Of a DNA stretch of 64,000 bases, positions 8,416 through 17,512 are shown piece by piece; position 1 is the first letter of the stretch, and the number at the start of each line of letters is the position of its first letter. The stretch lies in the NCBI RefSeq assembly GCF_001552715.1, contig NZ_BCRS01000006.1, positions 1-64,000 of the forward strand. The letters are read 5' to 3'. This DNA is from Mycolicibacterium vaccae NBRC 14118 = CIP 105934 (lineage in GTDB: Bacteria > Actinomycetota > Actinomycetes > Mycobacteriales > Mycobacteriaceae). Made by a program: the position numbers and the translations under genes. The notes below the pieces were generated by a model. That model had not been told where the DNA came from. It saw nothing but the letters and a program-made list of their open reading frames with translations, and did not search any database.

Positions 8416-9645
8416 GTGACAGAGACTCTGGCCCAGGAAGCGGTGTCGATCCCCGAGTACCCGATGGAGCGTGCCGCGGACTGCCCGTTCGCGCCGCCGC
8501 GCCAGATGCTCGAGATGACCGAGACCAAACCGCTGTCGCGGGTGCGGATCTGGAACGGCACCACGCCCTGGCTCGTCACCGGCCACGAGGCCGCGCGCAC
8601 CCTGTTCGCCGACTCCCGGGTGAGCGTCGACGACCGGATCGAGGGCTTCCCGCACTGGAACGAGCACATGCTCGCCACGGTGAACAAACGGCCGCGGTCG
8701 GTCTTCACCTCCGATGCCGAGGAGCACACGCGGTTTCGCCGGATGTTGTCCAAGCCCTTCACCTTCCGTCGGGTGGAGGCGTTGCGGCCGGTGATCCAGG
8801 AGGTCACCGACGAGTGCATCGACGAGATCCTGGCAGGCCCGCAGCCGGCCGACATGGTCGCCAAGCTTGCACTGCCCGTGCCGACCCGGGTGATCAGCGA
8901 CATGCTCGGCGTGCCGTACGAGGACCACGAGTTCTTCCAGGAACACGCCAATGCCGGCCTGGCCCGCTACGCAGCGGCCGACGCCATGCAGAAGGGCGCG
9001 ATGAGCCTGCACCAGTACCTGATCAACCTGGTCGAGGAGAAGCAGGCCAACCCGGCCGAGGACGCGGTGTCCGACCTGGCCGAGCGGGTCACCGCCGGCG
9101 AGATCAGCGTCAAGGAAGCCGCCCAGCTCGGCACCGGCCTGCTGATCGCCGGCCACGAGACGACGGCCAACATGATCGGCATCGGCATCTGCGCACTGCT
9201 GGAGAACCCTGAACAGGCTGCACTGCTGCGGGATTCCGAGGACCCGAAGTTCATCGCGAACGCGGTCGAAGAGCTGATGCGCTATCTGTCGATCATCCAG
9301 AACGGGCAGCGGCGGGTGGCCACCGACGACATCGAGATCGCCGGCGAGACCATCCGTGCGGGGGAGGGCATCATCCTCGACCTGGCCCCGGCCAACTGGG
9401 ACGCCCATGCCTACCCCGAACCCGACAGGCTCGACCTCACCCGCGACGCGAACCAGCAACTCGGCTTCGGCTACGGGCGGCACCAGTGCGTCGGTCAGCA
9501 GCTGGCGCGCGCCGAGCTGCAGATCGTGTTCCACACGCTGTTGCGCCGCATCCCGACGATGAAGCTGGCCATCCCGCTCGATGAGGTGCCGTTCAAACAC
9601 GACCGACTCGCCTACGGCGTCTACGAACTACCGGTGACCTGGTAA
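8416..9645 (+). CDS. Cytochrome P450 monooxygenase
   Basis: 409-residue soluble bacterial P450. Seen: I-helix AGHETT (oxygen activation), K-helix EELMR (ExxR) and the haem-binding FGYGRHQCVGQQLA with the cysteine thiolate. Of two GTG codons six bases apart (8410 and 8416), 8416 is chosen because GAGGAG ends five bases before it. It pairs with the ferredoxin just upstream. Substrate unknown; the neighbourhood suggests hydroxylation of an alicyclic compound. I do not assign a CYP number. Confidence 0.92.
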   Translation: MTETLAQEAVSIPEYPMERAADCPFAPPRQMLEMTETKPLSRVRIWNGTTPWLVTGHEAARTLFADSRVSVDDRIEGFPHWNEHMLATVNKRPRSVFTSDAEEHTRFRRMLSKPFTFRRVEALRPVIQEVTDECIDEILAGPQPADMVAKLALPVPTRVISDMLGVPYEDHEFFQEHANAGLARYAAADAMQKGAMSLHQYLINLVEEKQANPAEDAVSDLAERVTAGEISVKEAAQLGTGLLIAGHETTANMIGIGICALLENPEQAALLRDSEDPKFIANAVEELMRYLSIIQNGQRRVATDDIEIAGETIRAGEGIILDLAPANWDAHAYPEPDRLDLTRDANQQLGFGYGRHQCVGQQLARAELQIVFHTLLRRIPTMKLAIPLDEVPFKHDRLAYGVYELPVTW

Positions 9646-9680
9646 CAGCCTTCTCCCGCAGCCCGATTGGAGCACCAACG

Positions 9681-10874
9681 ATGTCCACCCCGACCGTTCC
9701 GTCACCCACCCACCCCCCGACCTCCCTCTATCCTCCTGAGGGATTCGGCGCCCCCAAGCACCGGCACGGCCACTCGGCCGGCGCCGTCACCGGGTTGCCC
9801 GAAGACACCGTCATCTTCTCCGCCGACAACCACATCTCGGTGGCCGACGACATCTTCTACGAACGGTTCCCCGAGGAGCTCAAGGGCGCCGCGCCGCGCA
9901 TCTGGTACGAGGACGGCGCCTACATGGTCGGCATGAAGGGGAAGGCCTGGACCGGAGGCGATTTCGGGCGGGTGCTGATGCAGTACGACGACCTCGCCGG
10001 CGCCGCCTCGAACAACATCGAGGCCCGGATCCGGGAGCTCAAGGAGGACGGCATCGACAAGGAGCTCGCGTTCCCGAACGCGGTGCTGGCGTTGTTCCAC
10101 TACCCGGACAAGGGGCTGCGCGAGCGGGTGTTCCGGATCTACAACGAGCACATCGCCGATCTGCAGGAGCGCTCCGACGGCCACTTCTACGGTGTCGGGC
10201 TGATCAACTGGTGGGACCCCAAGGGGACCCGCAGCACTCTCGAAGAGCTGAAGGCGCTGGGACTCAAGACTTTCCTGCTGCCACTGAACCCCGGCAAGGA
10301 CGACGACGGCAACATCTACGACTACGGCAGTACCAGCATGGACGCCGTGTGGGACGAGATCGAAGCCGCAGGCATCCCGGTCAGCCACCACATCGGGGAG
10401 ACGCCGCCGAAAACCCCGTGCCAGAACAACAGCGTGGTCGTCGGCATGATGGTCAACGTCGACTCGTTCCGCGAGCAGTTCGCCAAATACGTGTTCTCCG
10501 GCATCCTGGACCGGCACCCGTCACTGAAGATCGGCTGGTTCGAGGGCGGTATCGCCTGGGTGCCGACCGCATTGCAGGACGCCGAGCACATGCTGGCGTC
10601 CTACCGGCACATGTTCAACCACGAACTGCAGCACGACGTGAACCACTACTGGGCCAACCACATGAGTGCGTCGTTCATGGTCGACCCGCTGGGGCTGGCG
10701 CTGATCGACCGCATCGGGGTCGACAACGTGATGTGGTCGAGCGACTACCCGCACAACGAGAGCACCTTCGGGTACTCGGAGAAATCGCTGGCCACCGTCG
10801 TGGACGCGGTGGGTGCGGAGGCCGCCGTCAAGATCGTGTCCACCAACGTGCAGAAATTCCTCGGCATCTCATGA
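9681..10874 (+). CDS. Amidohydrolase family 2 metal-dependent hydrolase
   Basis: 397-residue TIM-barrel hydrolase/decarboxylase of the ACMSD-like amidohydrolase-2 family. The N-terminal strand reads SADNHIS, where the family often has DxHxH, so the second His is Ser; a central His-containing strand (VSHHIGE), the GWFEGGIAWVP segment and MWSSDYPHNES with the metal-binding Asp near the C-terminus are present. GGAG lies 8 bases before the ATG at 9681. Members decarboxylate or hydrolyse ring-derived acids. A second relative is at 33811-35106. It overlaps the following M24 gene by 4 bp. Confidence 0.8.
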   Translation: MSTPTVPSPTHPPTSLYPPEGFGAPKHRHGHSAGAVTGLPEDTVIFSADNHISVADDIFYERFPEELKGAAPRIWYEDGAYMVGMKGKAWTGGDFGRVLMQYDDLAGAASNNIEARIRELKEDGIDKELAFPNAVLALFHYPDKGLRERVFRIYNEHIADLQERSDGHFYGVGLINWWDPKGTRSTLEELKALGLKTFLLPLNPGKDDDGNIYDYGSTSMDAVWDEIEAAGIPVSHHIGETPPKTPCQNNSVVVGMMVNVDSFREQFAKYVFSGILDRHPSLKIGWFEGGIAWVPTALQDAEHMLASYRHMFNHELQHDVNHYWANHMSASFMVDPLGLALIDRIGVDNVMWSSDYPHNESTFGYSEKSLATVVDAVGAEAAVKIVSTNVQKFLGIS

Positions 10875-12139
10875 CGGCGTCCACCGACACGGGCGTCACC
10901 CGGATCGCCCGGACCGGCTACACGTGGCTGGACATTCCGGCCGAGCCGGACTTCGCCCGGATGCGCCGGGAGGTCGGAGCACGGTTGCATGCCGCGATGA
11001 CCGAACAGGGCGTGGACGCACTGGTCCTGCTGGGCAACGGCAACGTCATGTACGCCACCGGCATCAGCTGGCCCCTGGCCGATGCGGGACTGTCCCATGT
11101 CGAACGGCCGGTCGCAGTGGTGCTGGCAGGTGACGAGCACCCGCATCTGTTCCTGCCGTTCCGCGAGGGCGCGGCGATGGAGTCCGATCTGCCCGACGAC
11201 CATCTGCACGGGCCGGTCTATCTCGAATTCGACGAGGGCGTAGCGGAATTCGCGCGGATCCTGGCGAGCCTGGTCCCGGCCGGAGCGAAGCTGGCGACCG
11301 ATGAGCTGACCGGTGCGATGCGGCGGGCCGGCAGTGCGCTGTTCCCGAGCCCGCCCGTTGATGCGGCCCCGGTCGTCGGCGCGGCGAAACTGGTCAAGAC
11401 GATCGACCAGATCGCGTGTGTCCGGCGGGCCTGTCAGATCACCGAGCAGGCCGTCGCCGAGATCCAGCGGTCGCTGGTGCCCGGTGCGCGTCAGATCGAC
11501 CTGTCCGCCGAGTTCGTCCGCCGGGCTTTCGAACTGGGCGCCACCACCAACATGTTCGACTCGATCTGGCAGGTCATGCCCGCGTCGAAGGCCGAGGGCG
11601 CCTGGACCACCACCGGTGATCTCGCGCTGCCCCTGCTGACCACCGAGCGTGAGCTGGCGCAGGGCGACGTGTTGTGGACCGACGTGTCCATCGCCTATCA
11701 CGGCTACTGCTCCGATCACGGTCGCACCTGGATCGTCGGTCAGGATCCGACGGCGGCCCAGCAGACCCAGTTCGACAAATGGGCCCAGATCGTCGACGCG
11801 GTGCTGTCGGTGACCAAGGCCGGTGCCACCTGCGGGGACCTCGGGCGCGCGGCCACCGCGGCGGCCGGCGGCGAGAAGCCGTGGCTCCCGCACTTCTACC
11901 TGGGCCACGGCATCGGAACAAGTGCCGCCGAAATGCCGATGATCGGAACCGATCTCGGCCAGAAGTGGGACGACGAGTTCGTCTTCCCGGACGGCATGCT
12001 GCTGGTGTTCGAGCCGATCGTCTGGGCGGACGGGACCGGCGGCTATCGCGGCGAGGAGATCGTGGTGGTCACCGAGGGCGGCTGGATGCCGCTGACCTCG
12101 TATCCGTACGACCCGTATGAGGTGTCCAATGGGCGTTGA
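10871..12139 (+). CDS. M24-family metallopeptidase-like hydrolase, complete metal site
   Basis: 422 residues with an N-terminal creatinase-type domain and a C-terminal pita-bread domain. All five M24 metal ligands are visible: Asp in WTDVS, Asp in CSDHGRT, His in LGHGIG, Glu in VFEPIV and Glu in GEEIVVVT. It therefore looks like a dimetal enzyme such as an Xaa-Pro aminopeptidase or a hydrolase derived from it. The ATG overlaps the amidohydrolase stop (ATGA). It overlaps by 11 bp a second M24 protein lacking most of these ligands, so the two may form a heteromer. A peptidase role in this catabolic setting is unproven. Confidence 0.82.
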   Translation: MTASTDTGVTRIARTGYTWLDIPAEPDFARMRREVGARLHAAMTEQGVDALVLLGNGNVMYATGISWPLADAGLSHVERPVAVVLAGDEHPHLFLPFREGAAMESDLPDDHLHGPVYLEFDEGVAEFARILASLVPAGAKLATDELTGAMRRAGSALFPSPPVDAAPVVGAAKLVKTIDQIACVRRACQITEQAVAEIQRSLVPGARQIDLSAEFVRRAFELGATTNMFDSIWQVMPASKAEGAWTTTGDLALPLLTTERELAQGDVLWTDVSIAYHGYCSDHGRTWIVGQDPTAAQQTQFDKWAQIVDAVLSVTKAGATCGDLGRAATAAAGGEKPWLPHFYLGHGIGTSAAEMPMIGTDLGQKWDDEFVFPDGMLLVFEPIVWADGTGGYRGEEIVVVTEGGWMPLTSYPYDPYEVSNGR

Positions 12140-13262
12140 GATCGAAGCCGACGGCCGCGCGCTGCGCCTGAGCCGACGCGAGCGCGCGCTCGCGCAGATG
12201 GAGGCCCACGACCTCGACATCCTGGTACTCGGGCGTCAGGCCAACGTGCGCTACATCTCCGGGGCCCCGCAGTTGTGGGTGGTCGGCACCCGCCCGTTCG
12301 GGCCGATCTGCGAGTTCGTGCGTGCCACCGGTGAGATCCACCTCAACAGCACGTGGGACGAGGGCATCCCCGAGGAGATCCCGCACGAGAACCTGTACGG
12401 GTTCGCGTGGAACCCGATGACGCTGGTCGGCATCCTGCAGAACATCCAGGGCGCCGACACCTTCCGGCGGGTTGGAACCGACGCGCTGACACCGATGTTC
12501 GCCGCACTGTTGCCGATGGCCTTCCCGAACGCGGAGCTGGTCGACGCCGAGCAGGCCATGCAGGCGGCCCGGCGGATCAAGACGCCCGAGGAGGTGCAGG
12601 CATTGCGCCACGCGCTGGCCGTGGCCGACAAGGCCTTGGCGGCCGGTGTCGCCGCGCTCGGTGCGGGGACCACCGTTGCCGCCCTGGCCGGGGCCGTGCT
12701 GAAGGCCGAGGCCGCAGGCGGGGTGAGTACGCCCGCGACCCAGGACGCCGCGTGGGTGACGTCGAAGGAGCATCCGTGGCGCCGCGTCGAGGGTGACGGT
12801 CCGGTGCGTGACGGTGACCTGGTGGCGTTGTCGGCCGGGGTGCTGGCCGACGGATACGTCGCCGAAGTGGCGCGCACGCTCTACGTCGGCGAACCGACCG
12901 ACGCCGTACGCGCGCTGTACCGGCGCCGGGACGACTTGTGGGACAGCCTGATCGAGGCGTGCCGTCCGGGTAGACTCACGAGCGGGTTGCTCGACGCCTA
13001 CCAGCAGGCCGGCGAACCGCTGCCGGCGATGCCGGTGGCCCACGGACTCGGACTGGGTTTCGACCCGCCGGTGGTGTCCCCGAGTCTGCGGGCGACCGCG
13101 GACTCCGAAACCCTCGAGGAGGGAATGGTGCTCGCAGTCACCGCCTATGTGTGGGAACAAGGCGTCGGCGCGGTGTTCACCCGCGACGCGGTGCTGATCA
13201 CCGCCGGCGGCGCCGAGATCCTCTCGAACGTGCCGGCCTACGGTGAGGTCGTTCATGGCTGA
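12129..13262 (+). CDS. M24-family protein with degenerate metal site
   Basis: 377 residues with the same two-domain fold as its upstream neighbour, but the metal ligands are largely gone: VALSAG has Ser for the first Asp, VAEVART has Glu for the second, AVTAYV has Thr for the first Glu and FTRDAV has Arg for the second, while the His in AHGLGLG remains. Creatinase is a known metal-free member, so it may be an alternative catalyst rather than inert; equally it may be a structural subunit for the active paralogue. The ATG at 12129 has GAGGTG five bases upstream. Confidence 0.78.
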   Translation: MGVEIEADGRALRLSRRERALAQMEAHDLDILVLGRQANVRYISGAPQLWVVGTRPFGPICEFVRATGEIHLNSTWDEGIPEEIPHENLYGFAWNPMTLVGILQNIQGADTFRRVGTDALTPMFAALLPMAFPNAELVDAEQAMQAARRIKTPEEVQALRHALAVADKALAAGVAALGAGTTVAALAGAVLKAEAAGGVSTPATQDAAWVTSKEHPWRRVEGDGPVRDGDLVALSAGVLADGYVAEVARTLYVGEPTDAVRALYRRRDDLWDSLIEACRPGRLTSGLLDAYQQAGEPLPAMPVAHGLGLGFDPPVVSPSLRATADSETLEEGMVLAVTAYVWEQGVGAVFTRDAVLITAGGAEILSNVPAYGEVVHG

Positions 13263-14235
13263 GCGGCCGTCGCCTTCCGCCGCGGAGCGGCCGTCGCCGG
13301 AGGAGATCATCCTCTACGAGAAGAACCCGAAGACCAAGATCGCGACCATCACGTTCAACCGTCCCGAGTTCCTGAACGCGCCGACGTCGATGGCGCGGCT
13401 GCGGTACGCCGACGTGCTTCGCGCGGCCAACGCCGACAACGACGTCAAAGTGGTGATCATCCGCGGTGTGGGGGACAACCTGGGCAGCGGCGCGGACCTG
13501 CCGGAGTTCATGGAGGGCAACGACAATCCCGCGGTGCGACTGGCTGAACTGCGGCTTGAGGATGACGGCGTGGGGGAGGTCACCTATCCGCCGAAGGGGA
13601 CGTTCCGCAACGGCGCCACCATCAGCTCCTGGTATGCGAACTCGCAGGCCGGCAACCGGGCGCTGCAGGACTTCAAGAAGATCAGCATCGTCGAGGCCAA
13701 GGGGTACTGCTACGGCTGGCACTTCTACCAGTGCGCGGACGCCGACCTGGTGATCTCCTCCGACGACGCGCTGTTCGGTCACCCGTCGTTCCGCTACCAC
13801 GGCTGGGGCCCGCGGATGTGGACCTGGGTGCAGATGATGGGGCTGCGCAAGTTCCAGGAGATGGTCTTCACCGGCCGCCCGTTCACCGCCGCCGAGATGT
13901 ATGACTGCAACTTCCTGAACAAGGTGGTGGCGCGCGAACAGTTGGAGGCCGAAACCGAGAAGTACGCGATGGCCTGCGCGCGGAACCGCCCGGTGGACAC
14001 CGTGTTCCAGCAGAAGATGTTCTTCGAGATCTTCAAACAGCAGCAGGGTGAGTACATGGGCAGCCTGCTCAGCGCATTCTTCGAGTCGATGGGCAACGGG
14101 GTCGCCAACGACAGCGACGAGGACCTCGACATGTTCGAGTCCATCGACACGGGTCTGTCGGCGGCGGTCAACGACAACGACAGCAAGTTCCCGCCCGAGT
14201 TCCGGTTGAGCAAGCGCAACCGGGCGAAAGACTAG
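13255..14235 (+). CDS. Divergent enoyl-CoA hydratase/isomerase-family protein
   Basis: 326-residue crotonase-superfamily protein, about 60 longer than usual. The first oxyanion-hole segment is recognisable (IIRGVGDNLGSGADL), and GYCYGWHFYQCADADLV replaces the usual GGGxxLxxxCD block, so the second oxyanion Gly is set in an aromatic-rich sequence. An inserted region (about 100-130) and a charged C-terminus (DSDEDLDMFES) are extra. The ATG at 13255 has GAGG six bases upstream and overlaps the M24 stop. The first residues contain a 24-bp tandem repeat encoding AERPSPSA/AERPSPEE. Possibly a C-C hydrolase or dehydratase rather than a simple hydratase. Confidence 0.75.
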   Translation: MAERPSPSAAERPSPEEIILYEKNPKTKIATITFNRPEFLNAPTSMARLRYADVLRAANADNDVKVVIIRGVGDNLGSGADLPEFMEGNDNPAVRLAELRLEDDGVGEVTYPPKGTFRNGATISSWYANSQAGNRALQDFKKISIVEAKGYCYGWHFYQCADADLVISSDDALFGHPSFRYHGWGPRMWTWVQMMGLRKFQEMVFTGRPFTAAEMYDCNFLNKVVAREQLEAETEKYAMACARNRPVDTVFQQKMFFEIFKQQQGEYMGSLLSAFFESMGNGVANDSDEDLDMFESIDTGLSAAVNDNDSKFPPEFRLSKRNRAKD

Positions 14236-14242
14236 GGGGCCG

Positions 14243-16669
14243 GTGCCCGCAGTGCCTGACCCACCGCTCTCCGGCTACGTCGTCGTCGACCTGTCCAGTG
14301 GGATCGCCGGCGCCTACTGCACGAAACTGCTCGCCGACGGCGGCGCCGAGGTCGTCAAAGTCGAGCCGCCGCAAGGTGATCCGCTGAGGGCGTGGACGGC
14401 CTCCGGTGCGGACATCATCGACGGCACCGACGGTGCGCTGTTCTCCTACCTGGCCTGCTCGAAGCACTCGGTGATCGCCGAACCCGGTGTCGACTCCGCG
14501 TTCGTCGACGACCTGCTGGCCGCCGCGCACGCGGTCATCTGGTCGCCAGGGCCCGGGGTGGCAGAGGATGCCGCGTTCGGACCGGACGCGATCCGGGACC
14601 GGCACCCGCACCTGAGCGTCACCGCGATCACCCCGTTCGGTCTGCACGGTCCGTGGAGTGGCCGTCCGGCGACCGAATTCACCCTGCAGGCATGGTCGGG
14701 CGGGATCGTCGGTCTCGGCCGGGGCGCCCCGGACCGGGCGCCGGTGTACGTCGGCGGGCAGGTCGGGGAGTACCTCTCCGGTGCGTACGCCAGCGCGGCC
14801 ACCCTCGCCTCGCGAATGCGTGGCGGCGGCGAGCTCGTCGACCTGTCGATGCTGGAGTCTGCGATCCTCGGACTCACCTATTACCCGGTGAGCTACTACG
14901 AAATGCTCGGCCGGCCGTGGCGGGACGCCCGCCGCCTGACCGTGCCGGGCATCGCCCGGGCCAAGGACGGACTGGTCGACATCGGCTGCGGCACCGCCCA
15001 GCAGTGGTTCGACCTGTGCGCGATGACCGGGCACGTGGAGTGGATCGACGAGGACTCGCCGTTGTCGATCACCCAGCAGGCCAACGAGAAGGCCGAGGAG
15101 CTCTACGCGTGGGTCGCCGACCAGACCGTCGACGAGATCCGGGACCTGGCCACCGCGTTCCGAATTCCCAACGCGCCGGTCGCCAACGGCGCCAATGTCG
15201 AACAACTCGACCATTTCCAGGCGCGCAGCTCGTTCGTGGTGAACCCCCGCGACGGCTTCACCCAGCCCGCGCTTCCGTATCGGATGGCACCGGCCACGCT
15301 GCGCCATCCCGAGCCCGCCCCGCGCCTCGGCGAACACACCGAGCACTACCGCACCCTTGCGCGGAATAGCGTTCCTGGTCGCGATTCCAGCCTGGAAGCA
15401 GCCCGGAACGCTATTCCGCGGGGGGAGGGGAAGCCGTTCGACGGGCTGCGGGTCGTCGACATGACGACCTTCTGGGCCGGGCCGAGCTGCACCCATCTGC
15501 TGGCGATGCTGGGCGCGGACGTGATCCACGTCGAATCCACCCGCCACCCCGACGGCACGCGCCTGATCGCCGGCGTCCCGGTCACCGAGGAGCAGTGGTG
15601 GGAGCGGTCGCCCATTTTCTCAGGCCTGAACACCAACAAGCGCGGCATCACCCTGAACCTGCAGAGCGACGCGGGCAGAGAGCTTCTGCTCAAGTTGATC
15701 GCGACCAGCGACGTCGTCGTCGAGAACTTCACCCCGCGGGTGCTGGAGAGCATGGGCCTGACCTACGACGCGGTGAAGGCGGCCAAGCCGGACGTGGTCA
15801 TGGTCCGGATGCCGGGGTTCGGCCTCGACGGGCCATGGCGGGACAACCCGGCGTTCGCGTACGTCATCGAGGCCGCGGCCGGGATCAGCTGGCTCACCGG
15901 CTATCCGGACCTCAACCCGTTCGAACCGTATTCGGTGGGCGACCCGAACGCCGGGATCCACGCGCTCAACGCGATCCTGCTGGCGCTGGAGCATCGCCGC
16001 CGCACCGGGGAGGGCGTGCTGGTCGAGGCCGCGATGGTCGATGCGGCCCTGAACGTGGCCGCCGAGCAGGTGATCGAATACTCCGCCTACGGCGCACTGC
16101 TGCAGCGGGCCGGCAATCGCGGTCCCACGGCCGCACCGCAGAATCTGTACCGCACCAACGAGATCGACGAGTTCGGCCGCCCCGACAGCTGGGTGGCGGT
16201 CGCCGTGAGCACCGACGTGCAATGGGACGGGCTGTGCGACGCGCTGGGCCGCCCCGCCTGGACGGACGCCGCCGAACTGGCCACCGCGGCGGGACGGCAC
16301 GCCCGGCACGACCTGATCGACCGGCATCTGTCGGCCTGGTGTGCCGAGCGCACCGGCGACGAGATCGTCACCGCGCTGTGGGACGGCGGGGTGCCGGTCG
16401 CCAAGGTCCTGCAACCGCACCGGCAGACCCAGATACCGCAGCTGGCCGAGCGCGGGTTCTTCGAGCGGGTCGAGCATCCGGTCAATCCGCCGACCCCGCA
16501 CAGCACGCTGCCGTTCCGCAGCTCACGAGGCCCGGACCGGGTGCACGTCACACCGGCGCCGCTGCTCGGCGAGCACAACCATCAGGTGCTGCGGGAACTC
16601 GGGCTCTCCGACGACGACATCGCGGTCCTGGAGGCCGACGGCGTCATCGGCACCGCCTTGGCGCACTGA
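14243..16669 (+). CDS. Double-domain CaiB/BaiF family CoA-transferase
   Basis: 808 residues made of two complete family III CoA-transferase domains: about 1-372 (starts LSGYVVVDLSSGIAGAYCTK, has VDLSMLE at the catalytic-Asp position) and about 393-808 (starts FDGLRVVDMTTFWAGPSCTH, has VEAAMVD, that is Glu where the classical Asp sits). The linker (residues ~373-392) is encoded by a perfect 16-bp inverted repeat. Family members move CoA between acids; the fusion would give a permanently paired dimer, with domain 1 the likely catalytic unit. GTG start, 7 bases after the crotonase stop. It activates an acid produced upstream in the pathway. Confidence 0.85.
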   Translation: MPAVPDPPLSGYVVVDLSSGIAGAYCTKLLADGGAEVVKVEPPQGDPLRAWTASGADIIDGTDGALFSYLACSKHSVIAEPGVDSAFVDDLLAAAHAVIWSPGPGVAEDAAFGPDAIRDRHPHLSVTAITPFGLHGPWSGRPATEFTLQAWSGGIVGLGRGAPDRAPVYVGGQVGEYLSGAYASAATLASRMRGGGELVDLSMLESAILGLTYYPVSYYEMLGRPWRDARRLTVPGIARAKDGLVDIGCGTAQQWFDLCAMTGHVEWIDEDSPLSITQQANEKAEELYAWVADQTVDEIRDLATAFRIPNAPVANGANVEQLDHFQARSSFVVNPRDGFTQPALPYRMAPATLRHPEPAPRLGEHTEHYRTLARNSVPGRDSSLEAARNAIPRGEGKPFDGLRVVDMTTFWAGPSCTHLLAMLGADVIHVESTRHPDGTRLIAGVPVTEEQWWERSPIFSGLNTNKRGITLNLQSDAGRELLLKLIATSDVVVENFTPRVLESMGLTYDAVKAAKPDVVMVRMPGFGLDGPWRDNPAFAYVIEAAAGISWLTGYPDLNPFEPYSVGDPNAGIHALNAILLALEHRRRTGEGVLVEAAMVDAALNVAAEQVIEYSAYGALLQRAGNRGPTAAPQNLYRTNEIDEFGRPDSWVAVAVSTDVQWDGLCDALGRPAWTDAAELATAAGRHARHDLIDRHLSAWCAERTGDEIVTALWDGGVPVAKVLQPHRQTQIPQLAERGFFERVEHPVNPPTPHSTLPFRSSRGPDRVHVTPAPLLGEHNHQVLRELGLSDDDIAVLEADGVIGTALAH
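15360..15420. repeat. Palindromic element inside the CoA-transferase linker
   Basis: A perfect 16-bp inverted repeat (left arm 15360-15375, containing GCGGAATAGCGTTCC; right arm 15405-15420) separated by 29 bases that themselves contain TTCCAG-C-CTGGAA. It is translated in frame as the linker between the two CaiB domains. The position exactly at the domain junction suggests that an intergenic hairpin was captured when two genes fused. Confidence 0.85.
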
Positions 16670-16680
16670 TACCGTCGCCC

Positions 16681-17487
16681 ATGGCCATCGCCCCGTCGGA
16701 CATTCTGCTCACCGGTCGCGTCGCGGTCGTCACCGGCGGCGGCGCCGGGATCGGCAAGGGAATCGCGCAGGGACTGGCTGCATTCGGTGCGTCGGTGGCG
16801 ATCTGGGAACGCGACCCTGACAGCTGCGCCGAGGCGGCGGCGTCCGCCGGTGCGCTCGGACTGCCCACCGACGTCCGCGACGGTGCGGCCGTCGAGGCGG
16901 CGCTGGAACGCACCGAGCGTGAGCTGGGTACCGTGTCGATCCTGGTCAACAACGCCGGCGGGACGTTCAACTCGCCGCTGCTGGAGACCTCGGAGAACGG
17001 CTGGGATGCGTTGTATCGCAGCAACCTTCGGCACGTGCTGCTCTGCACGCAGCGGGTGGCGCGCCGGCTGGTGCAGGTTCGCCGGCCCGGAAGCGTCATC
17101 AACATCACCTCGATCGAGGGCGGCCGAGCCGCACCCGGTTACGCCGCCTACGCCGCAGCCAAGGCCGGGGTGGTCAACTACACCAAGACCGCGTCCTTCG
17201 AGCTGGCGCCACACCGGATCCGCGTCAACGCTCTGGCGCCGGATCTCACCGTCACCGAAGGCCTGCAGAATCTCGCGTTCGGCGACCTGTCCGAGACGCT
17301 GGGCGCCATGGTGCCGATGGGACGCGCCGGCCACGTCGACGAGATGGCCTCGGCGGCAGTGTTCCTCGCCTCGGACATGGCCACCTACATCACCGGCCAG
17401 ACCCTGCACGTCGACGGCGGCACCGAGGCGGCCGGCGGCTGGTACTTCCACCCGGAGACCGGCGCGCCGACACTCGGTCCCTCCTGA
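16681..17487 (+). CDS. SDR-family oxidoreductase
   Basis: 268-residue classical SDR: TGGGAGIG near residue 20, NNAGG, Ser in NITSIEGG and YAAAK. The ATG at 16681 lies 11 bases after the CoA-transferase stop, so it probably ends that operon. It resembles 3-oxoacyl-ACP reductase/hydroxyacyl-CoA dehydrogenase types. Its C-terminal region has a Trp/Tyr-rich tail (GGWYFHPETG) beyond the common core. It faces the convergent epimerase gene 25 bases away, with no obvious terminator between them. Confidence 0.82.
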   Translation: MAIAPSDILLTGRVAVVTGGGAGIGKGIAQGLAAFGASVAIWERDPDSCAEAAASAGALGLPTDVRDGAAVEAALERTERELGTVSILVNNAGGTFNSPLLETSENGWDALYRSNLRHVLLCTQRVARRLVQVRRPGSVINITSIEGGRAAPGYAAYAAAKAGVVNYTKTASFELAPHRIRVNALAPDLTVTEGLQNLAFGDLSETLGAMVPMGRAGHVDEMASAAVFLASDMATYITGQTLHVDGGTEAAGGWYFHPETGAPTLGPS

Positions 17488-17512
17488 GCATCGGCGGGCC
17501 GGACCGGCAAGC

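Noticed and set aside
8416-9645. Assigning CYP family numbers or a steroid substrate to the two P450s
   Set aside because: Only general P450 motifs are readable by eye; family assignment needs identity values I cannot compute.
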